From [Mycobacterium] crassicus (GTDB taxonomy: Bacteria; Actinomycetota; Actinomycetes; Mycobacteriales; Mycobacteriaceae): a stretch of DNA of 64,000 nucleotides. The stretch is taken from positions 1,227,043-1,291,042 of the forward strand of contig NZ_CP084029.1 of the NCBI RefSeq assembly GCF_020181615.1. The letters run 5' to 3'. The position numbers and the translations under genes are program-made. How positions within the stretch are numbered: the first letter of the stretch is position 1; each line of letters opens with the position of its first letter. Under the pieces are notes generated by a model. It searched no databases, had not been told where the DNA came from, and worked only from the letters and a program-made list of their open reading frames with translations. Positions 37,857-46,640 of this stretch are shown one piece after another.

Positions 37857-38660
37857 ATGTCAGCACCCGCAGCCGATCTGACCGGTTGGATCCCGGCGCC
37901 GTTCACCGGCGGCGGTTTCACCCATGACGTGTACCGCAAGGGTGAGGGGCCCGGCGTGGTGCTGATCCCGGAGATCCCGGGAATTCATCCCGGGGTTTTG
38001 GGGCTCGGCGATCATCTGGTGGACAACGGGTTCACGGTGGCCATCCCGTCGCTGTTCGGCGAACCCGGCAGGCCGGTAACCATGGGCTATGTGTTGCCGA
38101 CGTTGGCCCGGGTGTGCGTGACCCGGGAATTCCAGGCGTTCGCCACCAACCGGCAGCGCCCGGTCACGCGGTTCCTGCGTGCACTGGCCCGCGACCTGAA
38201 TGCCTCGACACCGGGTAAGGGCGTCGGCGTGATCGGTCAGTGCTTCACCGGCGGATTCGCCCTGGCCGCCGCGGTCGACGAGGCCGTGTTGGCCCCGGTC
38301 CTCAGCCAGCCGTCGGTACCGCTGCCATTGACCCCCAAGCAGCGGCGGGACGCCGGGTTGTCCGACGTCGAGCTGGGGGTGATCGCAGATCGGGCCGCCA
38401 ATGAGGGGCTGTGCGCGATCGGTCTGCGTTTCAGCGAGGACAAGATGGCGCCCGGTGAGCGCTTCGGCACCCTCAAGGACCGGCTGGGCGATGCCTTCGA
38501 GGTGATCGAGATCGACTCGTCGCCCGCCAATGCGCACGGGTTCACCCCGATGGCGCATTCGGTGCTGACCGAGGAGGTCCGCGATCTCGACGGACACCCG
38601 GCCTACGAGGCGCGCAAGCGGGTGGTCGAGTTCCTCACCGAGCGGTTGATGGCTGGCTAG
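37857..38660 (+). CDS. Dienelactone hydrolase family protein
   Basis: Alpha/beta-hydrolase of 267 aa with the Cys-nucleophile elbow G-Q-C-F-T-G-G, the hallmark of dienelactone hydrolases. His in NAHGFTP near the C-terminus is the likely triad His. AGGGAG lies 5 nt before the ATG, 8 nt after the preceding stop. The 3' end overlaps the convergent permease gene by 26 nt. Ring-cleavage lactones or other esters are possible substrates. Confidence 0.83.
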   Translation: MSAPAADLTGWIPAPFTGGGFTHDVYRKGEGPGVVLIPEIPGIHPGVLGLGDHLVDNGFTVAIPSLFGEPGRPVTMGYVLPTLARVCVTREFQAFATNRQRPVTRFLRALARDLNASTPGKGVGVIGQCFTGGFALAAAVDEAVLAPVLSQPSVPLPLTPKQRRDAGLSDVELGVIADRAANEGLCAIGLRFSEDKMAPGERFGTLKDRLGDAFEVIEIDSSPANAHGFTPMAHSVLTEEVRDLDGHPAYEARKRVVEFLTERLMAG

Positions 38661-39786
38661 TCGCCCGCTGCAACTTGCGGGGCAACCACTTTCGGTCGGG
38701 CTTCGGCTCCTCGTCGTGGCTCTCCATCTCCACGCCGTGGTACACCGCCAGATAGACGTCGATGGTGGTGACGATGATGATCATCAGCACCGGGCCGATC
38801 ACGATGCCCCAGAAGTTGAACATGCTGATCCCGGCGAAGACCGCCAGCAGCATCAGCGCCGAGTTCAGCCGGGCCTCGCGCGGCACCAGGATCGGGCGCA
38901 GGAAGTTGTCGATGTTGGTCACGACGATCAGGTGGAAGGCCACCACGAACACCCCACCGGCGACATTGCCGAACAACGCCATGCCGATGCCGAACGGAAT
39001 GGTCACGATTCCCCCGCCGAGCGGGATGACCGACAACGCGGTCAGCAGGATCGCGAAGACGAAGAATGCCTGGTGAAACCCGGCGATGTAGATCGAGGCG
39101 GCCCCGGCCAGCCCCTGGCAGAACGCGATGACGAACTGCCCGCCGACGGTGCCCCGCACCATCGAGCCCATCTTGGCCAGGTACAGATCGGTGACTTCGG
39201 CGCCGAGCGGGTTGAGCTGGCGGATCAGGGTCTGCACCTCCTCGCGGTGGGTCAGCAGCGCGAGGAACACGTACAAGAAGATGATCGCGGAGGTGAGCGC
39301 ACCGACGACGCCCCCGACGGCGCCCTGCAGCACGTGCAGCAGCAGCTCGCCGCCCTTCTGCGCCACATTCACCATCGCCTCGCGCATGGTGTCCATGGTC
39401 AGTTCGAAGTGCGCGAACGGAATTCGCGCCAGCAGGCCGTTGGCGAACTTCAGTGCCTTGTCGCCCAGTGCGGTGGGGTCGGTGGCCTGTACCCATTCGG
39501 CCACATCGCCGGCGGTTCGGGTGATCTGCGCGACGGCCAGAAACACCGACAACCCGACCGGCACGATGACGGCGATCAGCGCGGCCAGCAGCGTGCCGGT
39601 GGCCGCCAGCCCGGTGGGCATCCGTCGACCCAGGGCGCGGAACAGCGGGTTGAACAGGTAAGCGCTCACCGCGGCCACCACGATCAGCACGAAATAGCCG
39701 CGCAGGAAGTAGGCCCCGAACACCAGCGCGATGACGGTGAAGACGGCCAGGGCCCGCCGTTGCGTGAGCGTGAAGTCGCGATTCAT
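38635..39786 (-). CDS. AI-2E family (TqsA/PerM-like) permease
   Basis: A 383-aa membrane protein with about eight hydrophobic helices in the AI-2E exporter pattern: two N-terminal helices, a long soluble loop (about 90-150), then a helix cluster containing PLGGGIVTIPFGIGMAL and NIDNFLRPILVPREARLNS, the family's conserved segment. Corresponds to Rv1101c. Some members export small molecules or exchange Na+/H+; substrate here unknown. Confidence 0.85.
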   Translation of the reverse strand: MNRDFTLTQRRALAVFTVIALVFGAYFLRGYFVLIVVAAVSAYLFNPLFRALGRRMPTGLAATGTLLAALIAVIVPVGLSVFLAVAQITRTAGDVAEWVQATDPTALGDKALKFANGLLARIPFAHFELTMDTMREAMVNVAQKGGELLLHVLQGAVGGVVGALTSAIIFLYVFLALLTHREEVQTLIRQLNPLGAEVTDLYLAKMGSMVRGTVGGQFVIAFCQGLAGAASIYIAGFHQAFFVFAILLTALSVIPLGGGIVTIPFGIGMALFGNVAGGVFVVAFHLIVVTNIDNFLRPILVPREARLNSALMLLAVFAGISMFNFWGIVIGPVLMIIIVTTIDVYLAVYHGVEMESHDEEPKPDRKWLPRKLQRATSQPSTAR

Positions 39787-39848
39787 ATCCGCACTAGCTA
39801 AGCACGCCTTAGTCGGCGCACCCTGTTAAAAGAGGGAAGGTGATTGCG

Positions 39849-40127
39849 ATGTATGACCGGGATTTGACCACCAGGTGGCGAGCCGAGATCGAATTCGACG
39901 AGGACGACACCCACACGCACGCGACGTTGCGCATGGAGTTCGGCGATGGGCAGGGCATGACCACGCGCGGTGACGCATACCGGCACCCTGGCGACGGCAG
40001 CCAGCCGATGGTCGGGGAGGAGATCGCCGCGGCGCGGGCGTTGATCGCGCTCGGCACCGCGTTGCTGGGGACCGCGTCGGCGCAGATCGAACAAGCCACC
40101 CACCATCTGGTGCACTTGTATCGCTGA
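39849..40127 (+). CDS. DUF1876 (Rv1738-like) small protein
   Basis: A 92-aa protein with the DUF1876 layout: a beta-hairpin start (WRAEIEFDED), the GDAYRHPGD loop and the helix VGEEIAAARALIALGTALL. Rv1738 of M. tuberculosis is a hypoxia/dormancy-induced member with a fold like ribosome-hibernation factors. GAGGGAAGG (about 39832-39840) sets the ATG at 39849. It sits between the syntenic backbone and the cyclase array. Confidence 0.8.
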   Translation: MYDRDLTTRWRAEIEFDEDDTHTHATLRMEFGDGQGMTTRGDAYRHPGDGSQPMVGEEIAAARALIALGTALLGTASAQIEQATHHLVHLYR

Positions 40128-40162
40128 CCGAGTGAATGCCCGAATACCGCATAAGACTCGCT

Positions 40163-40186
40163 GGTAGCGGCGGAAAAGCCTATTCT
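40163..40186 (+). promoter_or_regulatory. Promoter of cyclase-STAND gene 1
   Basis: GGTAG (40163) - 5 nt - GAAAAG (40173) - 2 nt - TATTCT -10 box (40181-40186). The same elements with identical spacing occur before gene 2. The shared GATCGGCGGCGTCGGGATGA block follows, ending at the start codon. Confidence 0.6.
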
Positions 40187-40224
40187 TTGCCGATCGGATA
40201 GGTTCGCTGATCGGCGGCGTCGGG

Positions 40225-43200
40225 ATGACGGTAACGATATGTCGGGCGTGCGGCACCGAACCACTGGAGAATGCGCGATTCTGCCACTCCTGTGGCTCGC
40301 CGATCACTGCGGCCATCCGACCGGCCGAATACAAGCAGGCGACGGTGTTGTTCGCCGACGTGGTGCACTCGATGGACATCGCCGCGGCGGTCGGCGCCGA
40401 ACGGCTGCGCGAGATCATGACCGAGCTGTTCAACCGGTGTGTGGCCATAGTGCGGCGTTATGGCGGCACGATGGACAAGTTCACCGGCGACGGGGTGATG
40501 GCGGTGTTCGGTGCGCCGGTGTCGTTGGAGGACCATGCGTTTCGGGCCTGTCTGGCGGCCCTGGAGATCCAGCGTGAGAGCATCGCTGCCGCCGGTGGTG
40601 GTCTGCAACTCCGAGTCGGCCTGAACTCCGGCGAGGTGGTCGCGGGGGAGATCGGAGCCGGGCCGGGCAGCTACACGACGATCGGTGCTCAGGTCGGGCT
40701 GGCACAACGGATGGAGTCGGTGGCGCCGCCGGGCGGGGTGATGCTCAGCGAAGCGACCGCGCGACTGGTTGAGGGCCGGGTGGTGCTGGCCGCACCGGAA
40801 CTGGTGTGCATCAAGGGTGCCGTCGAGCCCGTGCCGGCTCGTCGGTTACTTTGTGCCGAGGACCACGACGGGGCCCGCGGGCGGGCGGACGCGAGCCTGG
40901 TCGGCCGCCGCTGGGAACTGGCCGCCGTGACGGCGATCCTGGAGCGGGCCGTCGATGGCCACGGTGGTGTCGTCGGCGTTGTGGCACCACCCGGCATCGG
41001 CAAGAGCCGACTGGTGCGCGAGATCTCCGCGGTGGCGACCGAACGGGGTATCCCGGTGTACTCCAGCTTTTGTGAGTCCCACGCCAGCGACATCCCGTTT
41101 CATGTGGTGGAGACGCTGCTGCGCACCGCCACCGGGGTGGCCGATCTCGACCCCGGCGCGGCACGGGCACAGGTTCGGGCCCGGGTTCCCGGCGCCGACG
41201 CCCAGGATCTGCTGCTGTTCGACGATCTGATCGGCATTGCCGATCCCGACGTGGAGCTGCCCCGCGTCGACCCCGACGCGCGACGGCGACGGTTGACTGC
41301 GTTGGTCAATGCGGCCACGTTGGCCCGGACGACTCCGGTGGTATATGTCATCGAGGACGCGCACTGGATCGACGAGGTCAGTGAGTCCATGCTGGCCGAC
41401 TTCATGGCGGTGATCCCGCAAACCCGGTCCCTGGTGGTGATCACCTATCGGCCCGAGTATCACGGCGGGTTGACGCGTATCGCCGGTTCTCACACGATTA
41501 CCCTTGCGCCGCTGAGCGATTCGGAATCAACGGCCCTGATCTACCAATTGCTGGGCGCTGACCCGTCGGTGGCGGCGCTGTCCGGACAGGTTATGGACAG
41601 GGCGGCCGGTAATCCGTTCTTCGCCCAGGAGATGGTGCGCGATCTGGCTGAACGCGGTGTGCTGCACGGCAAGCGAGGGGGATATCTGCTTGCCGGCGCG
41701 ACCGATCAGGTGAGCGTTCCGGCCACCCTGCAGGCCACCATCGCCGCCCGTATCGACCGACTGGAGCCGGCCGCCAAGCGCACGCTGTGTGCCGCCGCGG
41801 TGATCGGGTCACGGTTCAGTACGGAGCTTTTGACGGCCCTGGACATCACCCCGACGTTCACCGAGTTGATGGCGGCCGAGTTGGTCGATCAGGTCCGGTT
41901 CACCCCGTACCCGGAGTACGCCTTCCACCACCCGTTGATCCGCGCGGTGGCCTATGAATCGCAGCTCAAATCCGATCGCGCAGCGCTGCATCGGCGGCTG
42001 GCCGCGGCCATCGAATCGCGCGATCCCGCAGCGGCCGAGGCGAATGCCTCGCTGATCGGCGAGCACTTGGAAGCCGCGGGGGAGTTGCGGGCTGCCTATG
42101 CCTGGCACATGCGTGCCGGAGCCTGGTCGACCAACCGTAATATCGCTGCGGCTCAGGTGAGTTGGGAACGCGCCCGACAGGTCGCCGATGCGTTGCCCGA
42201 AGGCGATCCGGATCGGCCGGCGATGCGGATCGCCCCGCGCACGCTGATCTGTGCCCACGGATTCCGGGCGAATATCACGATCGCCGGAGAAAGGTTCGAT
42301 GAACTGCGGGGGCTGTGTGCGGCCGCCGGTGACAAGACGTCGTTAGCGGTCGCGATGACCGGGCTGATCGCCGAGCACATGTTTCACGGCCGGGTGTTGG
42401 CGGCATCAAGGCAGGCCTCCGAACAGCGGACGCGGATCGAGTCGATCGGCGACCCGACACTGACAGTCGGGCTGTCTTTCGGACTGAGCGGAAGCAAGAT
42501 CAGCACCGGGGAGGCGGGGGAAGTGCTGCAGTGGTCGCAATACGTGATCGACCTCGCCGACGGCGACCCTCGGAAAGGGAATCTCATTGTCGGGTCCCCG
42601 CTGGCCCTGGCCTTGGCTGCCAGGGGCTTCGCCCGGAGCACGCTGGGGCGTACCGGATGGCGAGAGGACTTCAGTCGGGCGACCGCCATGGCTGGTAGCA
42701 CCGACCCGCTGTCGTACGCCATCTGTGTGGCTTGGACATACGGCATCGCGATCGCGGCGGGAGTGCTATTACCTGATCGCCACATAGTCCAGGCAATCGA
42801 AGACGCGGTGCGCATCGCCGAGCGGTCGGCCGACGATATTTCCGTTGGCTTCGCCATGTACGCATTGGGCGTGGCCAAGCTGCACCAGGATCCACCGGCG
42901 GATGAGCGCGCTGTGGAGTTGTTCGGACGAATCCGCGACATGTGTGTGCGCGGTCGGTTCTATTCATCGGAGATTGCCTCGATCGATGACTGGATCACGG
43001 TTGCAATGGTCAGGCGGGGGGCTCTCGATCGTGCGGTGGCCGTGGCACGGAATGCCCTGGACCAACAATATGGTTCGGGTCAGCTGGGCTATTGCGTGCT
43101 CGGTACGCGGATTCTGGCCGAGATGCTGTTGGATCGCGGTCGCAGCGATGACCTGACGGAGGCCCAGACGATCATCGACCGGCTGGCCGCGGCTCCGCTG

Positions 43201-43368
43201 AGTGACGATTACGTTCTGCGGGATCTCATCCTGTTGCGATTGCGTGCGCTGCTGGCCCGGACTCGCGGTGATGAAGCCGGTTACCGGGATTTCGCGGATC
43301 GATATCGCGCCATGGCCAACCATCTGGACTTCGAGGGCCACATGGCGCTGGCGGAGGCGATGATTTGA
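40225..43368 (+). CDS. Zinc ribbon-cyclase-STAND ATPase protein, array gene 1
   Basis: A 1047-aa cytoplasmic multidomain protein. Zinc ribbon: Cys6/Cys9/Cys20/Cys23. Class III cyclase homology domain about 38-210: metal aspartates Asp45 and Asp89 and base-contacting Lys85 are kept, but the second substrate residue (normally Asp) is Ala155 and the transition-state Asn is Gly158; Arg162 is kept. AAA/STAND ATPase: Walker A APPGIGKS (254-261) and Walker B YVIEDAHW (Asp378). The remaining ~500 residues are helical, TPR-like repeats. No HTH. It has its own promoter and is separated from gene 2 by 140 nt. Activity as a cyclase is uncertain; ATP-dependent signalling is likely. Confidence 0.85.
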   Translation: MTVTICRACGTEPLENARFCHSCGSPITAAIRPAEYKQATVLFADVVHSMDIAAAVGAERLREIMTELFNRCVAIVRRYGGTMDKFTGDGVMAVFGAPVSLEDHAFRACLAALEIQRESIAAAGGGLQLRVGLNSGEVVAGEIGAGPGSYTTIGAQVGLAQRMESVAPPGGVMLSEATARLVEGRVVLAAPELVCIKGAVEPVPARRLLCAEDHDGARGRADASLVGRRWELAAVTAILERAVDGHGGVVGVVAPPGIGKSRLVREISAVATERGIPVYSSFCESHASDIPFHVVETLLRTATGVADLDPGAARAQVRARVPGADAQDLLLFDDLIGIADPDVELPRVDPDARRRRLTALVNAATLARTTPVVYVIEDAHWIDEVSESMLADFMAVIPQTRSLVVITYRPEYHGGLTRIAGSHTITLAPLSDSESTALIYQLLGADPSVAALSGQVMDRAAGNPFFAQEMVRDLAERGVLHGKRGGYLLAGATDQVSVPATLQATIAARIDRLEPAAKRTLCAAAVIGSRFSTELLTALDITPTFTELMAAELVDQVRFTPYPEYAFHHPLIRAVAYESQLKSDRAALHRRLAAAIESRDPAAAEANASLIGEHLEAAGELRAAYAWHMRAGAWSTNRNIAAAQVSWERARQVADALPEGDPDRPAMRIAPRTLICAHGFRANITIAGERFDELRGLCAAAGDKTSLAVAMTGLIAEHMFHGRVLAASRQASEQRTRIESIGDPTLTVGLSFGLSGSKISTGEAGEVLQWSQYVIDLADGDPRKGNLIVGSPLALALAARGFARSTLGRTGWREDFSRATAMAGSTDPLSYAICVAWTYGIAIAAGVLLPDRHIVQAIEDAVRIAERSADDISVGFAMYALGVAKLHQDPPADERAVELFGRIRDMCVRGRFYSSEIASIDDWITVAMVRRGALDRAVAVARNALDQQYGSGQLGYCVLGTRILAEMLLDRGRSDDLTEAQTIIDRLAAAPLSDDYVLRDLILLRLRALLARTRGDEAGYRDFADRYRAMANHLDFEGHMALAEAMI

Positions 43369-43445
43369 GGGCGAATTCATTACTCGCGGTATCACTGACG
43401 CGGTCGCTGCCGCCGCCACTGTGACGATTACGTAACAAATGCTCA

Positions 43446-43469
43446 GGTAGTAACCGAAAAGAATATTCT
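43446..43469 (+). promoter_or_regulatory. Promoter of the five-gene operon (genes 2-6)
   Basis: GGTAG (43446) - 5 nt - GAAAAG (43456) - 2 nt - TATTCT (43464-43469), the same geometry as at 40163. This is a duplicated promoter driving genes 2 to 6. Confidence 0.6.
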
Positions 43470-43508
43470 TGGCCGAACGCTTGAGTTTCACGGATCGGCG
43501 GCGTCGGG

Positions 43509-46500
43509 ATGAGCACGTCAACTGCGTGCCGTAAGTGCGGCACGGACCTACTCGCGAACGCGCAGTATTGCCACTCCTGCGGTTCGCCGGTCACAGTTGC
43601 CACAACACCGGCCGAGTTCAAACAGGTGACAGTGTTGTTCGCCGACGTGGTGCATTCGATGGACATCGCCGCGGCGGTGGGGGCCGAGCGGTTGCGCGAG
43701 ATCATGGCGCAGTTGTTCGACCGCTGCGCGGCGGTGGTGCGGCGTTACGGCGGAACGGTGGACAAGTTCACCGGTGACGGGATCATGGCGGTGTTCGGTG
43801 CGCCCGTGGCGCTGGAGGATCACGCGTTTCGGGCGTGTTTGGCGGCGTTGGAGATTCAGGCGGCCGAGGACGTTGCGCTGCAGCTGAGAGTCGGGCTGAA
43901 CTCCGGTGAAGTGGTTGCCGGCGAGATCGGGCTCGGACCGGGTAGCTACACGGCGATCGGTGAGCAGGTCGGGATGGCGCAGCGGATGGAGTCGGTGGCG
44001 CCACCGGGCGGGGTGATGCTCAGCGAATCGACGGCCCGATTGATCGAGGACGTGGCCGTCCTGGCCGAGCCGGAGCTGGTGTGCATCAAGGGCGTCGTCG
44101 AACCGGTCCGGGTGCGCCGACTGCTGGGGGTGGCGAATCAGCATCGGCGGGGCAGGCGAACCGAACCGACGCTGGTGGGGCGCACCTGGGAGTTGAACAC
44201 CATCGCCGGGATTCTCGATGAGGCGATCGGTGGGGCCGGGTGCGTGGTCAGCGCGGTAGGTCCGCCGGGTATCGGTAAGAGCCGCATCGTTCGGGAATCG
44301 GCCGCGGTAGCCGAACGGCGGAGTGTGGAGGTGTTCACCACCCACTGTGAATCGCATACCAGCGACATCCCTTTCCACGCGGTGGTGGGGTTGCTGCGAG
44401 CCGGACTGGGCGTAGAAGGCCTCGGGCATCAGGCGGCCCGGACCCGGGTCCGTGGCCGCGTCGCCGGCGCTGACCCCGAAGACCTGGTGCTGCTGGATGA
44501 CCTGTTGGGTATTGCCGATCCCGACGTCAAGCCGCCCGACGTCGAAGCCGATGCCCGGCGGCGGCGGTTGACGGCGTTGGTCAATGCCGTATCGGTAGCC
44601 CGGGAAACACCGGCGTTGTATGTGATCGAAGATGCCCACTGGATCGATGAGGTCAGCGAATCGATGCTGGCCGATTTTCTGGCGGTGATCCGACAGACCC
44701 ATTCGATGGTGCTGATCACGTATCGCCCTGAGTATCGCGGCGCGCTGGCCACCATCCGCGGGGCGCAGACGATCGTGCTGCGACCGTTGAACACCGCGCA
44801 AGCCGCGACGCTGATCGGGGAGCTACTGGGCAGCGATTCCTCGGTACGCGGGCTGACGCAGCTCATCGCCGAACGTGCATCGGGAAACCCATTTTTCGCC
44901 GAAGAGATCGTGCGCGACTTGGCCGAGCGCGGCATCATCCGCGGCACTCGCGGCTCGTACGTACTGACCGGTCATGTCGCCGACGTGGGGGTGCCGGCAA
45001 CCCTGCAGTCCGCGATCGCCGCCCGCGTCGACCGACTCAGTCCTTCGGCCAAGCGAACGTTGAGCGCCGCGGCCGTCGTCGGGACACGATTCAACCCCGA
45101 TCTGCTGACCGCACTGGGGATCGCGCCGATACTCGATGAGTTGGTCAAGGCCGAGCTGGTCGATCAGGTCGGGTTCACCTCGCGCCCCGAGTACGCCTTC
45201 CGGCACCCGTTGATCCGCTCGGTGGCCTACGACTCCCAGCTGAGATCCGATCGTGCCGAGCTGCACCAGCGGGTGGCCGCCGCGATCGAACACAGCGACC
45301 CGGAGTCGGCGGACGAGAACGCCGCCCTGATCGCCGAACACCTCGAAGCGGCAGGCGATCTCCACGCAGCATGTGACTGGCACATGCGCGCCGGTACGTG
45401 GCTGACCCATCGGAACACGATCGCGGCACGGGCCAGCTGGCAGCGTGCGCGCGACGTTGCCGACCGATTGCCCGACTCAGACCCATATCGCACCGCACTG
45501 CGGATCTCGCCGCGGACGCTGCTGTGCGCCACATCGTGGCTTGCCGGTGGCAGTATGGCCGACACCGGGTTTGACGAACTGCGCGACCTGGCCGGTGCCG
45601 CCGACGACAAGGTGTCGCTGGCCATCGGGATGGCGGGGTGGCTGCCGGCGTTGATCGTGCACGCCCGATTCCGGGAAGCATCGCAGTTGGCTTCCGAGCT
45701 CACCAGCCTGCTCGAATCGATCGGCGATCCGACGTTGACCCTCGGACTGCTCTACAGTGCGCTCGCCGCCAAGTTCCAGCGAGCCGAGATGACCGAAGTC
45801 GTGCGGCTGGCGCAACGGATGATCGACTTGGCCGACGGCGATGCCACCAAGGGCAATCTGGTAGTCGACTCACCGTTGGCATGCGCGATCATGTTGCGGG
45901 GATGCGCACGATGTTGCCTCGGCGACCACGGCTGGCGAGACGACATCGAACAGGCCACGACGATGCTCCTGGCATTCCAACCGTCGTTCCGCGCGGTGGT
46001 ACTGCTGTTCAAATACACCCTTGTCGGTGGCGGCGTGTGGCTGCCGGATGCTGCCGCCCTGCAGGAGACGGCTGAGGTGCTCGAGCTCGCGGAGCGATCC
46101 GGCGACGATCTCCCTCTCGCTTCCGCCCGGAACGTGCGCGGCCTCGCACTGCTGACCCAGGAAGGTCCCAGCCGGGAAGCGGGCTTGGCCCTGCTTGGTG
46201 CGGCCCGTGAAGCCGCTGTGCAAGAACGCTTCACGATGATCGCTGCCTTTTACGCCGACAATGCCTTCGCCGAGGAGAAGGCCCGAGACGGCGACCTCGG
46301 CGGCGCGATCGAACTGTCGCGAATCGTCCTCAACGAGCTGTTCGCCTCCGGTGATGTACTCGGGCTTGGGCAGGCCACTGCTGTTCTGGGCGAGTTCCTG
46401 CTGCTCAGAGGTACAGACGCCGACGTGCGGGAAGCGGAGGCGGCCATCGCCCGGCTGGTGGCCGTGCCGACCGAGCCGGGGTTCGTCGTGCACGACATCT

Positions 46501-46640
46501 GGCTGCTGCGGCTGCGGGCGCTGCTGGCCCAGGCGAACGGAGATGCGAACGGCTACCGGGATCTGGTCGCCGGCTACCGGAAGATGGCTACTGATCTCGG
46601 TTTTGAACGGCACATCGCACAAGCGCAGGCGATGACATGA
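43509..46640 (+). CDS. Zinc ribbon-cyclase-STAND ATPase protein, array gene 2
   Basis: A 1043-aa paralogue of gene 1. Zinc ribbon Cys7/Cys10/Cys21/Cys24. Cyclase domain: Asp46 and Asp90 metal ligands and Lys86 kept; substrate Asp replaced by Glu152, transition-state Asn by Gly155, Arg159 kept. Walker A GPPGIGKS (251-258); Walker B LYVIEDAHW. TPR-like C-terminal half ending in the family tail (GYRDLVAGYRKMA). First gene of the operon; its TGA overlaps the next ATG (ATGA). The N-terminus is closest to gene 1, including the CHSCGSP ribbon. Confidence 0.85.
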   Translation: MSTSTACRKCGTDLLANAQYCHSCGSPVTVATTPAEFKQVTVLFADVVHSMDIAAAVGAERLREIMAQLFDRCAAVVRRYGGTVDKFTGDGIMAVFGAPVALEDHAFRACLAALEIQAAEDVALQLRVGLNSGEVVAGEIGLGPGSYTAIGEQVGMAQRMESVAPPGGVMLSESTARLIEDVAVLAEPELVCIKGVVEPVRVRRLLGVANQHRRGRRTEPTLVGRTWELNTIAGILDEAIGGAGCVVSAVGPPGIGKSRIVRESAAVAERRSVEVFTTHCESHTSDIPFHAVVGLLRAGLGVEGLGHQAARTRVRGRVAGADPEDLVLLDDLLGIADPDVKPPDVEADARRRRLTALVNAVSVARETPALYVIEDAHWIDEVSESMLADFLAVIRQTHSMVLITYRPEYRGALATIRGAQTIVLRPLNTAQAATLIGELLGSDSSVRGLTQLIAERASGNPFFAEEIVRDLAERGIIRGTRGSYVLTGHVADVGVPATLQSAIAARVDRLSPSAKRTLSAAAVVGTRFNPDLLTALGIAPILDELVKAELVDQVGFTSRPEYAFRHPLIRSVAYDSQLRSDRAELHQRVAAAIEHSDPESADENAALIAEHLEAAGDLHAACDWHMRAGTWLTHRNTIAARASWQRARDVADRLPDSDPYRTALRISPRTLLCATSWLAGGSMADTGFDELRDLAGAADDKVSLAIGMAGWLPALIVHARFREASQLASELTSLLESIGDPTLTLGLLYSALAAKFQRAEMTEVVRLAQRMIDLADGDATKGNLVVDSPLACAIMLRGCARCCLGDHGWRDDIEQATTMLLAFQPSFRAVVLLFKYTLVGGGVWLPDAAALQETAEVLELAERSGDDLPLASARNVRGLALLTQEGPSREAGLALLGAAREAAVQERFTMIAAFYADNAFAEEKARDGDLGGAIELSRIVLNELFASGDVLGLGQATAVLGEFLLLRGTDADVREAEAAIARLVAVPTEPGFVVHDIWLLRLRALLAQANGDANGYRDLVAGYRKMATDLGFERHIAQAQAMT

